Both the position numbers and the translations under genes were made by a program. 64,000 nt of DNA from an uncultured Bacilli bacterium. GTDB lineage: Bacteria; Bacillota_I; Bacilli_A; RF39; UBA660. Positions 10,672 to 20,164 of this stretch are shown in pieces. How positions within the stretch are numbered: position 1 is the stretch's first letter; each line of letters opens with the position of its first letter. The stretch is taken from assembly GCA_947625505.1 (NCBI GenBank), contig CANQON010000002.1, positions 1-64,000 of the forward strand, read 5' to 3'. The notes below the pieces were generated by a model, which saw only the letters and a list, made by a program, of their open reading frames with translations, was not told the origin of the DNA and ran no database searches.

Positions 10672-11880
10672 ATGAAAGTATTTATTATTGGTGGAGGAGC
10701 TTCAGGACTTGTATGCGCTATTAAAAGTAAAACAAGTAATAACGAAGTAACAATATTAGAAAGAAATAATAAATGTGGCAAAAAAATATTAATGACAGGT
10801 AATGGACACTGTAATTATTTTAATGAAGATTTTACTACTAGTCATTACCATAGTTCTAATTTAGATATATTAGGTAAGATAATTAATGATGAAAATAAAA
10901 AAGAAATATTATCTTTCTTTGATAGTATAGGAATTGTTCCTAAAATACAAAACAATTATTATTATCCAATAACTAATCAAGCTATTACGATTCAAGAATC
11001 TTTAGTTAGAGAAGCTAAAAGAGTAGGTGTTAATATTATTAATGATGTCTTAGTAAGTAAGATTACTTATAAAGATAAATATTATATTGAAACAAATAAA
11101 GGTATTTATGAAAGTGATATTGTTGTTTTAGCTTCAGGATCTAAAGCTGCCCCTAAGACAGGATCAGATGGTATAGGTTATGAAATATCTTCATCATTTA
11201 ATCATCATATTCTTAAACCTTTACCTAGTTTAGTTCAGTTAAAAGGTAGTGAACATTATTTAAAAGAATGGCAAGGTATTAGAACAGACGCTAAATTATC
11301 TTTAGTCATTGATAATAAAGTTGTAAAAGAAGAGGTAGGAGAAATCCAATTAACTGATTATGGTATAAGTGGCATAGTTACATACCAATTAAGTAGTATA
11401 GCTATTAGAGCTTTAAAGGAACATCAAGTATGGATTAATATTAACTTTTTACCTTGGATAGATGATATTAAAGCGTATTTAGATGAAAGAGATAAAAAGT
11501 TAGATTTAAATATTAGTGAATTATTAGATGGAATCTTAAATTATAAATTAAGCAATTTAATATTAAAAAAGAATAAAATTAATTATGAAAAAAAATATCA
11601 TGAACTTAGTGATATAGAAAAGAATAATTTAATTCGTGATTTAACCAGTTTTAGATTTGTAGTTCAAGGCTATAATGACTTTGATAGTGCTCAAGTATGT
11701 TCAGGAGGTATTCCTCTTAAGGAAATAAATATAAATACGATGGAATCTTTATATCAAACTAATTTATATATTATAGGTGAATTATTAGATGTCGATGGTG
11801 AATGTGGAGGATATAATCTAGGCTTTGCTTGGCTTACAGGTATATTAGCTTCATTAGATATAAGGAGTAAACATGATTAG
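10672..11880 (+). CDS. HI0933/YhiN-family NAD(P)/FAD-dependent oxidoreductase
   Basis: MKVFIIGGGASGLVCAIKS dinucleotide-binding motif, KKILMTGNGHCNYFN, C-terminal LYIIGELLDVDGECGGYNLGFAWLTG; start moved to ATG 10672 after GGGTGATGAC. Confidence 0.9.
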   Translation: MKVFIIGGGASGLVCAIKSKTSNNEVTILERNNKCGKKILMTGNGHCNYFNEDFTTSHYHSSNLDILGKIINDENKKEILSFFDSIGIVPKIQNNYYYPITNQAITIQESLVREAKRVGVNIINDVLVSKITYKDKYYIETNKGIYESDIVVLASGSKAAPKTGSDGIGYEISSSFNHHILKPLPSLVQLKGSEHYLKEWQGIRTDAKLSLVIDNKVVKEEVGEIQLTDYGISGIVTYQLSSIAIRALKEHQVWININFLPWIDDIKAYLDERDKKLDLNISELLDGILNYKLSNLILKKNKINYEKKYHELSDIEKNNLIRDLTSFRFVVQGYNDFDSAQVCSGGIPLKEININTMESLYQTNLYIIGELLDVDGECGGYNLGFAWLTGILASLDIRSKHD

Positions 11881-13447
11881 ATTAAGAGAAATTAAGCTTA
11901 ATATTAATGAAGATATAAGTTTGTTAAAAAAGAAATGTGCAGCTAAGTTAAAGATTAAAGAAGAAGATATCTTAAAGATAAATATTCATAGTGAATCATT
12001 AGATGCTAGACATAAGCCTAACTTATATTTCGTTTATACTATTGATATAAAAACTAATAAAGAAGATGAATTACTAAAAAAGAATAAAGATTTAATCGTA
12101 ACTCCTAAAGAAGAATATATTTTTCAGGTTGAAGGTAACACGAAATTAAAACATCAACCTATTATTGTAGGATCAGGTCCTGCAGGATTACTATGTGCTT
12201 ATTTACTTGCTTCTCATGGCTATCATCCTCTTATTATTGAAAGAGGAGAAGAAATTAGTAAGCGTATTCAAACAGTTGAAACTTTCTTTAATACAGGTAA
12301 GCTTAATCCTGAATCAAACGTTCAGTTTGGTGAAGGAGGAGCAGGAACATTCTCTGATGGTAAACTAGTATCCCAAGTAAAAGATACTTCTTATCGTCGT
12401 AAAAAAGTATTTGATTTTTTTATCAAATGTGGAGCAGATAATTGTATTGCTTATCAAAGTAAACCCCATATTGGTACGGATAAACTTAGAGTTATCGTTA
12501 AAAAGATGCGTGAAGAAATTATCCGTTTAGGAGGAGAATTTCGCTTTAATACTTGTTTAACAGATATTGAAGTAGTAGATAACCAAATAAAAAAGATAGA
12601 AATAAATCATAAAGATTGGATAGAAACAGATGTCTTAGTTTTAGCACTTGGACATAGTGCTCGTGATACTTTTGAAATGTTATATAATCATAATATTAAT
12701 ATGGAGGGTAAACCTTTCGCAATGGGTATTAGAATTCAACACCCTCAAAGTTTAATAAATAAAAATCAGTATGGTATAAATCATCCTAAATTAGGAGCAG
12801 CTAGTTATAAATTAACATATAAAGCTAGTAATAATAGAGGTGTATATAGTTTTTGTATGTGCCCTGGAGGCTTTGTCGTTAATGCTTCATCGGAATTAGG
12901 ACGTCTTGCCATAAATGGGATGAGTAATGCTAATCGTGATGAAGAAAATGCGAATAGCGCTATTGTTGTAACAGTTAGCCCTAATGACTTTGGAAATCAT
13001 CCTTTAGATGGTATGAAATTTCAAAGAGAATTAGAAGAAAAAGCTTACCTTTTAGGACAAGGTAATATACCTATACAATTATTTAAAGATTATAAAAATA
13101 ATCAAGTATCAACAAGTTTAGGAAGTATTAAGCCTATTTTTAAAGGAAACTATTCTTTAACGAATCTTAATACTATTTTTCCTAATTATATTAATGATGC
13201 TTTAAAAGAAGCTATTACATCATTTGATCATCAAATAAAAGGATATGCTTGTGATGACGCTATTATAGCTGCTATAGAAAGTCGTACTTCATCACCTATA
13301 AGGATTATTCGTGATGATAATGGAGAATCTAATATTAAAGGGATATACCCTTGTGGTGAAGGAGCAGGTTATGCTGGAGGTATAACAAGTGCTAGTATCG
13401 ATGGAATTAAAGTAGCAGAATGGATAGCTAAAAAATACATTCCATAA
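11873..13447 (+). CDS. FAD-dependent oxidoreductase (YtfP/Gid-like dehydrogenase)
   Basis: PIIVGSGPAGLLCAYLLASHGYHPLIIERG; C-terminal IYPCGEGAGYAGGITSASIDGIKVAE. Confidence 0.88.
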   Translation: MIRLREIKLNINEDISLLKKKCAAKLKIKEEDILKINIHSESLDARHKPNLYFVYTIDIKTNKEDELLKKNKDLIVTPKEEYIFQVEGNTKLKHQPIIVGSGPAGLLCAYLLASHGYHPLIIERGEEISKRIQTVETFFNTGKLNPESNVQFGEGGAGTFSDGKLVSQVKDTSYRRKKVFDFFIKCGADNCIAYQSKPHIGTDKLRVIVKKMREEIIRLGGEFRFNTCLTDIEVVDNQIKKIEINHKDWIETDVLVLALGHSARDTFEMLYNHNINMEGKPFAMGIRIQHPQSLINKNQYGINHPKLGAASYKLTYKASNNRGVYSFCMCPGGFVVNASSELGRLAINGMSNANRDEENANSAIVVTVSPNDFGNHPLDGMKFQRELEEKAYLLGQGNIPIQLFKDYKNNQVSTSLGSIKPIFKGNYSLTNLNTIFPNYINDALKEAITSFDHQIKGYACDDAIIAAIESRTSSPIRIIRDDNGESNIKGIYPCGEGAGYAGGITSASIDGIKVAEWIAKKYIP

Positions 13448-13456
13448 AGGAGTAAT

Positions 13457-14674
13457 ATGAAAAAGAAAATAATAATTATTGTTAGTAGTATCGTTATATT
13501 AGTTATTTTACTTCTTACAATTTATTTTTTATATCAAAAAAATAAGAAGCAAAAAGAAATCGAAGAAGCAAAAGAATCTTTAATCGTTAATAAAGAAATT
13601 AAAGTATCTTTTAATAGTAAGAGTAAAGTGTCAGATAATATCGAATCTATCGATGGAGAAATAATTGATGATTATGATATCGATACAACTAAATTAGGTA
13701 AACAAACGATTAATTTTAAGTTTAAAACTAGTAATGATATAGAAATACCTTATAGTTATAATATTGAAGTAGTAGATAATACACCTCCTGTTATTTGGGT
13801 AAGTAATAGTTATAGTGTTAAAAAAGGTAGTAGTAAAGATTTCTATAAAAAAATATTATGTGGTGATGATACTGATCCTAATCCTAATTGTTATATAGAA
13901 GGGGATTATGATTTAAATAAAGTAGGTAATTATCCTGTTGTTTTTAAAGCTATTGATAAAAGTGGTAATATTAAAGAAGAACCTATTACTTTAAAAGTAT
14001 ATGAAAGTAAAGGTAGTAGCTCAAGCAGTTCTAAACCTAAACTATTAATTCAAGATGTCATAAAAAATTATAAAACAGAAAATACCAGAATAGGTATTGA
14101 TGTTTCATCATGGCAAGGCGATATTGATTATCAAAAAGTAAAAGATGCAGGAATAGAATTTGTTATTATTCGTGTTGGAAGTACAAGAGGCACTAATGGT
14201 GAATACTTTGTTGATAGTAAATTTAAACGTAATATTGAAGAAGCTAAAGCTCATGGTTTATTAGTTGGTTTATACTTTTATTCTTATGCTGATAGTGAAG
14301 AATCTGCTAAAAAAGATGCTCTATGGCTTATTGATCAAATAAAAGGTTATGATATAGATTTACCTATTGCTTTTGATTGGGAAGATTGGTCACACTTTAA
14401 TACCTATAATATAAGTTTTTATACTTTAACTAATATGTCTCAAGTATTTACTGATACCTTAGAAGCTCATGGATATCAAGGTATGTTATATGGTAGTAAA
14501 TTATATTTAGAACAACTTTTCTTACCTAATAATCAAATTAAATGGTTAGCGCATTATACTAATAAAACGAATTATCAAGAAGACTATTTATTTTGGCAAA
14601 TGTCTAGTGTTGGAAAAGTAGATGGTATTAAAGGAAATGTTGATATCGATATTATGTATTTAAAAAATAGTTAA
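13457..14674 (+). CDS. GH25 lysozyme with N-terminal membrane anchor and Ig-like (DUF5011-type) domains
   Basis: IGIDVSSWQGDIDYQKVKDAGIEFVIIRVG, AKAHGLLVGLYFYSYA, PIAFDWEDWS. Confidence 0.88.
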   Translation: MKKKIIIIVSSIVILVILLLTIYFLYQKNKKQKEIEEAKESLIVNKEIKVSFNSKSKVSDNIESIDGEIIDDYDIDTTKLGKQTINFKFKTSNDIEIPYSYNIEVVDNTPPVIWVSNSYSVKKGSSKDFYKKILCGDDTDPNPNCYIEGDYDLNKVGNYPVVFKAIDKSGNIKEEPITLKVYESKGSSSSSSKPKLLIQDVIKNYKTENTRIGIDVSSWQGDIDYQKVKDAGIEFVIIRVGSTRGTNGEYFVDSKFKRNIEEAKAHGLLVGLYFYSYADSEESAKKDALWLIDQIKGYDIDLPIAFDWEDWSHFNTYNISFYTLTNMSQVFTDTLEAHGYQGMLYGSKLYLEQLFLPNNQIKWLAHYTNKTNYQEDYLFWQMSSVGKVDGIKGNVDIDIMYLKNS

Positions 14675-14690
14675 AATAACTATTTTTTTT
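14664..14690 (+). terminator. Terminator incorporating the stop codon of the GH25 gene
   Basis: AAAATAGTTAAAATAACTATTTTTTTT; the TAA of the CDS lies in the stem. Confidence 0.7.
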
Positions 14691-14713
14691 CATATAATAT
14701 GTTAGGTGATATT

Positions 14714-15052
14714 ATGGCTAAAGAAGAGTTTAAAAAATTTGTTAGTAATAATCCCCATTTAATTAAATATATTAAAAATAATGAAATGACATGGCAATCT
14801 TTTTATGAAATGTATGATATGTATGGTGAAAATGAAGAAATATGGAAACCTTATCTAAAAGAAGAAAAAGTAACTAATAAAGGGAGTATTGATTTTATGA
14901 GTTATTTAAAAAGTATTGATCTTGATGCTTTACAAGAATCCATTAATAGTATTCAAAGAGTACTAGGTGTGGTAAGTGATCTATCATCTAGTAATAAAAC
15001 AAGTAATCCAGAATATGAAACTAAACCTTTATACCAACATTTGGATGATTAA
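14714..15052 (+). CDS. ylbD: YlbD-like protein
   Basis: EEFKKFVSNNPHLIKYIKNNEMTWQSFYEMYDMYGENEEIWKPY; followed by ylbE-like and rsmD as in Bacillus; start moved to 14714 (GGTGATATT-ATG). Confidence 0.75.
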   Translation: MAKEEFKKFVSNNPHLIKYIKNNEMTWQSFYEMYDMYGENEEIWKPYLKEEKVTNKGSIDFMSYLKSIDLDALQESINSIQRVLGVVSDLSSSNKTSNPEYETKPLYQHLDD

Positions 15053-15273
15053 TGCCTTTAGAAGTTCAATTTAAATTAAAAGAAAATCCTTTATATATAA
15101 AATATTTAAGGGAACATAATATATGGTATAAAAGGTTAATACGTCATCCTGAGGACTTTAAAATATTTGTGGAAGAAATGAAAACTAATTATAAATTAAG
15201 AACAAGTGATAAAATAAATAAAGTTGTTGATACAATTAACATCATTAGTAATTTATTTAGTAATATGGTATAA
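15052..15273 (+). CDS. ylbE: YlbE-like protein
   Basis: KENPLYIKYLREHNIWYKRLIRHPEDFKIFVEE resembles YlbE; synteny ylbD-ylbE-rsmD. Confidence 0.75.
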   Translation: MPLEVQFKLKENPLYIKYLREHNIWYKRLIRHPEDFKIFVEEMKTNYKLRTSDKINKVVDTINIISNLFSNMV

Positions 15274-15289
15274 TTTTTTTGGTGATATT

Positions 15290-15826
15290 ATGCGTGTTAT
15301 TAGTGGTAAATATAAAGGTAAAAAATTAAATGGATTCGATATTGATGGTACTCGTCCAACTATGGATCGCATAAAAGAATCACTATTTGCTAGCATCCAA
15401 AAATATATACCTAATAGTAAAGTCTTAGATCTTTTTGCGGGAAGTGGCTCTTTAGGTATCGAAGCATTATCTAATGGTAGTAAAGAATGTATATTTGTTG
15501 ATAATAATAAAACAGTAATAAAAATATTAACTCTTAATACAGCTAATATGGAAGGTGTTAAAATAATCCATAGTGATTATCAAGACGCTTTAAATAAATT
15601 TAATAAGGAAAAAACAAGATTTGATTTAATTTTATTAGATCCTCCATACAAAGATAATCTTATTAATGACTGTTTAGATAAAATATATCAATATGATTTA
15701 TTAAATATTAATGGAATAATAGTTTGTGAATTTGAATTTGAGCCTGTTCAAACTGATCATTTTGAAGAAATAAAAAGGAAAAAAATAGCAAGTAAATGTA
15801 TAGTAGTGTATAAAAGAGTAAAGTAA
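15290..15826 (+). CDS. rsmD: 16S rRNA (guanine(966)-N(2))-methyltransferase RsmD
   Basis: MRVISGKYKGKKLNG, TRPTMDRIKESLFASI, VLDLFAGSGSLGIEALSNG, LDPPY; start moved to 15290 (GGTGATATT-ATG). Confidence 0.95.
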   Translation: MRVISGKYKGKKLNGFDIDGTRPTMDRIKESLFASIQKYIPNSKVLDLFAGSGSLGIEALSNGSKECIFVDNNKTVIKILTLNTANMEGVKIIHSDYQDALNKFNKEKTRFDLILLDPPYKDNLINDCLDKIYQYDLLNINGIIVCEFEFEPVQTDHFEEIKRKKIASKCIVVYKRVK

Positions 15827-15880
15827 GTTTTATTATTTACTCTTTTTTTGATATAATATATAGGAGAGTAGGTGATTAAG

Positions 15881-17983
15881 ATGACTAAAAAGAAAATAAT
15901 ATTTATCTTTGTTTTCATAGTATCTTTTTTCACTTTTTATAAAAATGTAAGTGCTGATTATTTAGCAACTTTCTATTCAGATAATAAGTGTGCTTTAACA
16001 AAAGGCGCAACAGGAAATTGCTTTTATAAAAATACTTCTTTTACTAGTGCAGGACCAATATGGTTAGATACAGGAGATATGATAACAGTTCATACTAATG
16101 TAACACCTATTCCTGCTCCAACTAAAGGTAATGGTAGTGAATGTAAAACAACATTCTCATATGTATCTAATACTTATAAAAATAAAACATATAATGGATA
16201 TGTATGTACTGCTAATATACGTAGAATTGATAGTACGGATGGTATATCAGAAGAAATAAAAACAGAATTTAAAAATAATAAATTACCTGAAAGTTATTGG
16301 GCTAAATTAGCCATATTAAAAGAAAAACATCCAAATTGGACTTTTGTAGGTATTGATACAGGTTTAGATTTTAATACAGCAGTATCTAAGGAAGATTCTG
16401 GTAAAAAAAGTTTAATTCAATCAACTAGTACAGCATCTCAAGGATATTTATCTACTAAAGAAACAAATTATAATTGGAAAACGAATAAATTTACAGCTTA
16501 TGATGGTAGTACTTGGTTTGCTGCTAATAAAGAAACAATAGCTTATTATATGGATCCACGTAATTTCTTTTCCGAAATGTATATCTTCCAATTTGAATTA
16601 TTATCATATGATCCTAATATTCATACTTTAGAAGGAGTTAAAGAAGTACTTGGTAATTCTTATATAAGTAAATTTGCAGAATTATTTATTAAAGCAGGAG
16701 AACAAGAAAAAGTAAATCCTATTTATTTAGCTTCTTTATCAAGGCAAGAAGTAGGAGGAGGTACGACAGCAGGACGTGCTGTATCAGGAAAAGCTTTTAC
16801 TTATAATGGTGTTACCTATAATCATGCTGTTTATAATTTCTATAATATTGGAGCAACTAGTGGTAGTGATGGCTTGTCAGCTATTAGAGGATTAGTATAT
16901 GCTAATGGAGGAGAAAATAAATCAGGAGGTTATGGCTCTAATACTTCTTATAAGTTACCTTGGACGACTGAAGAAAAAGCTATTATTGGAGGAGCTGCCT
17001 GGATATCTAAAGGATATATAAGTAGAGGACAAGATACAAGTTATTTTAAAAAATGGGATGTTCAATCTATAAAAAGAGATGGTTCTAAATATACAGATCT
17101 ATATAGTCATCAATATATGCAAAATATTATGGCTCCATACTCTGAAGCTATTACATCATTTAATTCATATTATGATCGTAAAGCTTTAGATTCTAATTTT
17201 ACTTTTTATATTCCTGTTTATTCTCATATGCCTGAATCGACTAGTTTACCTCCACAAGGAAATCCTAATAATTATTTATCTACTCTTCAATATAATGATG
17301 GTACTGGAAATAAAAACGTTAATAACTTTAGTGGTGATGTAACTATTTATGAATTCCATGTCGCTAATGGTGTTACTAATGTTACTTTTACAGCTAAAGC
17401 TATTGCTAGTACTTCTAAGGTTGCTATTAGTGGAGGAACTAATTTAGTAGTAGGAGATAATACGGCTACTATTAAAGTAACAGCAGGTAATGGTAGTGTT
17501 AAAAATTATACGATTAAAATTATTCGTGATGAAGCATTAGGTGATATTAAACCTTTAAAACAAATTATTGAAGAATCTAAATTCAATATTGATGGTGAAT
17601 ATTTAACAGGATTAACACTTACAACATCAGTTGATAATATTAAAGCTGTTATTAATAAAGTTGAATCAAGAGCTAGTGTAACTATTAAACGTAGTGATAA
17701 AGAAATTACATCAGGAAATGTAGTAACAGGTGATATTGTAACAATATCTAATGGAAATGAAAGTATTAACTATACAGTTGTTTTATATGGTGATACTAAT
17801 AGTGATGGTAAAATTAATGCTTTAGATTTATTAAGAGTTCAAAAACATATTTTAGGAACTAATAAATTAACAGGTGTTTATTATAAAGCAGCTGATGTTA
17901 GTAAAGATGGTAATATAAATGCTTTAGATTTATTAAAAGTTCAAAAACATATTTTAGGTAGTGCTTTTATAGTACAACAATAG
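15881..17983 (+). CDS. Secreted N-acetylglucosaminidase-type peptidoglycan hydrolase with cadherin-like domain and C-terminal type I dockerin
   Basis: Signal peptide; LAILKEKHPNWTFVGIDTGLDF, YYMDPRNFF and GlcNAcase core; two dockerin repeats GDTNSDGKINALDLLRVQKHILG / ADVSKDGNINALDLLKVQKHILG. Confidence 0.9.
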   Translation: MTKKKIIFIFVFIVSFFTFYKNVSADYLATFYSDNKCALTKGATGNCFYKNTSFTSAGPIWLDTGDMITVHTNVTPIPAPTKGNGSECKTTFSYVSNTYKNKTYNGYVCTANIRRIDSTDGISEEIKTEFKNNKLPESYWAKLAILKEKHPNWTFVGIDTGLDFNTAVSKEDSGKKSLIQSTSTASQGYLSTKETNYNWKTNKFTAYDGSTWFAANKETIAYYMDPRNFFSEMYIFQFELLSYDPNIHTLEGVKEVLGNSYISKFAELFIKAGEQEKVNPIYLASLSRQEVGGGTTAGRAVSGKAFTYNGVTYNHAVYNFYNIGATSGSDGLSAIRGLVYANGGENKSGGYGSNTSYKLPWTTEEKAIIGGAAWISKGYISRGQDTSYFKKWDVQSIKRDGSKYTDLYSHQYMQNIMAPYSEAITSFNSYYDRKALDSNFTFYIPVYSHMPESTSLPPQGNPNNYLSTLQYNDGTGNKNVNNFSGDVTIYEFHVANGVTNVTFTAKAIASTSKVAISGGTNLVVGDNTATIKVTAGNGSVKNYTIKIIRDEALGDIKPLKQIIEESKFNIDGEYLTGLTLTTSVDNIKAVINKVESRASVTIKRSDKEITSGNVVTGDIVTISNGNESINYTVVLYGDTNSDGKINALDLLRVQKHILGTNKLTGVYYKAADVSKDGNINALDLLKVQKHILGSAFIVQQ

Positions 17984-17992
17984 GAGGTTTAT

Positions 17993-19321
17993 ATGAAAAA
18001 GATATTTAAAATTATAAGTTTTTCGATAACGTTCTTTATATCCTTTTTATTTATTAATAATGTTTATGCAGCTACAGCTAATATTAAAATTAAAACTAAT
18101 AAATCAACCTATATAGTAGGTGATACGGTTACAGCAACGATAACATTATCTTCAAGTCAAGCATTAGGTTCTTGGGATTTTGTTGTTAAATATGATAGTG
18201 CTTATCTAACCTTTCAATCATCTAATTTAGAGGGTAGTGATCAAGCTGTTAATACAGTTTATAATAATACAACGAAATCTAAAAGTTATACGATGAAATT
18301 TAAAGTAAAAAAAGCAGGAACGACTAAATTATCTATTCAAAGTGGAGGAGAAGTATATGCTTATAATGAATCAAAAATGACGATTTCTTCTAATTCTGTT
18401 TCATTAAAAGCTATAACGCGTACTGATTATGAAAATTCTCTTTCTAAAGATAATACTTTGAAGAGTCTATCAGTTGATGGATATGAATTAACGCCTAAAT
18501 TTGATAAGAATACTACTAGTTATAGCTTAACAGTACCTAATGATGTTCGAAGTATTAAAGTAAACGCTACTAAAAATGATAGTAAAGCTACCTTACATGG
18601 TGGAGGTACTATAAAGTTAAATGAAGGAGTTAATAAAGTATCTATTGAAGTAGAAGCTGAAAATGGTAATTCTAAAACTTATGTTATTAATGTTACTGTA
18701 GCTGAATTAGATCCTATTGAAGTAGAAGTAGATGGTAAGACATATACTATTGTAAGAAAAAGAGAAAACATGACAGCTCCATCTAATTATAGTGAAGCAA
18801 TAACTACAATTGATGGTGAAGAAGTACCTAGTTATGAAAGTGAGATTACAGGTTTTACTTTAGTAGGTCTTCTAGATAGTGATGGTAATATTAATTTATA
18901 TATTTATAAAGATAATAATTATACATTATATAATGAAATTAAATTTAATGGGGTAATTTTATATTCTAGTAAGATAGATGATATTCCCTTTGATGATTAT
19001 AAAACCCAAAAAGTAACGATAGGTAATGAAGAGTTAGATGGTGTTATCTTAGAAGGATTAAATTATCCTTTAGTATATGGCATGAATGTTGAAACGGGTA
19101 AAAGTGATTGGTATACGTTTGATGAAAAAGAAAATACGTTACAGAGATATGTTGCTACAGAAGTAAAAAAAGTAGTAGCAAATGATAAATATCAGACTTT
19201 AGCGATTATTTTAGGTTGTACTTCAGGATTACTTTTCATCTTTCTTATCATATTAACTATTAAGCTTTCCCATTCTAAAAAAAATATTAATGTAGAAAGC
19301 AAAATAAAAGAAGAAAAATAA
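17993..19321 (+). CDS. Cohesin-domain-like surface protein with cadherin-like domain and C-terminal TM anchor
   Basis: Signal peptide; ANIKIKTNKSTYIVGDTVTATITLSSSQALGSWDFVVKYDSAYLTF cohesin-like fold; LKSLSVDGYELTPKFDKNTTSYSLTVP cadherin-like; TM TLAIILGCTSGLLFIFLIILTIKL plus basic tail. Confidence 0.8.
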   Translation: MKKIFKIISFSITFFISFLFINNVYAATANIKIKTNKSTYIVGDTVTATITLSSSQALGSWDFVVKYDSAYLTFQSSNLEGSDQAVNTVYNNTTKSKSYTMKFKVKKAGTTKLSIQSGGEVYAYNESKMTISSNSVSLKAITRTDYENSLSKDNTLKSLSVDGYELTPKFDKNTTSYSLTVPNDVRSIKVNATKNDSKATLHGGGTIKLNEGVNKVSIEVEAENGNSKTYVINVTVAELDPIEVEVDGKTYTIVRKRENMTAPSNYSEAITTIDGEEVPSYESEITGFTLVGLLDSDGNINLYIYKDNNYTLYNEIKFNGVILYSSKIDDIPFDDYKTQKVTIGNEELDGVILEGLNYPLVYGMNVETGKSDWYTFDEKENTLQRYVATEVKKVVANDKYQTLAIILGCTSGLLFIFLIILTIKLSHSKKNINVESKIKEEK

Positions 19322-19335
19322 TTTTCTTCTTTTTT
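19306..19335. terminator. Bidirectional terminator between convergent genes
   Basis: AAAAGAAGAAAA-ATAA-TTTTCTTCTTTT; stop codon of the cohesin gene in the loop/stem and of the LysM gene in the T-tract. Confidence 0.8.
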
Positions 19336-20104
19336 AATATACTTTTGTTTCTGTATCTTCACTTTGATGATAGCCTAACTTTAATGATTCTTCTAATTTT
19401 TCTTTTAATTGTTCAATTTCGACTTTTAGTTTTCCACGTTCAGGATTTACAATATAGATTGTTGTTCCATCACGTAAGAAAGAATTACTTAAGTTATTTT
19501 TTCTCATGATTTGATCTTTTATTGCGTAGGCTTCGTTGGTATTACCTGCTCCTAAATAGGCTAATCCTAAAATTGAATCGCCTGGTTCAACAACATATTC
19601 AACCCATTCAGGCAGTTGTTCTAATTCAGCTCTTTTAGCATTTATCTGTGTTAAAAAGATATTATCTTCGTTAATTAAAGCAGGTATTTGTAAACTTTGA
19701 TAAGGAGTTATATGTCCTCCTTTAGCGTTATTTAATTCCTTAATATCATCTACATAATCATTAAAACTTTCATAATATGAATCATAGAGTTCAGCATCAT
19801 AATATTCTTTAGCAATATCATATATCGTATCTCCACGTTCTACTTGATATGATGCATATACTTGTTGATATCCCTCAGGCATAACAGGATTAAATGGTTC
19901 TTTACCATGACTAAATAATCCTGTAATAGCGCCTATTGATATAACTGATGCTGCTGCAATAGCGATAAATCTATTTCTTCTTTGAATACGAAGTCTTTCT
20001 TTTCTTCTTAAACGAGCTTGATTAAGCTTTCTTAAACGTATGCGTTCTTCTTCAGAAACTCTTTGATAAGTATCTTCAAATGTTTCTCTTTCTCTATATT
20101 CCAT
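19334..20104 (-). CDS. LysM-domain single-pass membrane protein with long basic cytoplasmic N-terminus
   Basis: YQVERGDTIYDIAKEYYD and YVVEPGDSILGLAYLGAGNTNEAYAIKDQIMRKNNL LysM-type repeats; Arg-rich N-terminus before TM. Confidence 0.8.
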   Translation of the reverse strand: MEYRERETFEDTYQRVSEEERIRLRKLNQARLRRKERLRIQRRNRFIAIAAASVISIGAITGLFSHGKEPFNPVMPEGYQQVYASYQVERGDTIYDIAKEYYDAELYDSYYESFNDYVDDIKELNNAKGGHITPYQSLQIPALINEDNIFLTQINAKRAELEQLPEWVEYVVEPGDSILGLAYLGAGNTNEAYAIKDQIMRKNNLSNSFLRDGTTIYIVNPERGKLKVEIEQLKEKLEESLKLGYHQSEDTETKVY

Positions 20105-20164
20105 AAAACACCTCTATCTTACTAATATCATTATATAATATTATCTAAGATTATTAAAGCTTTT

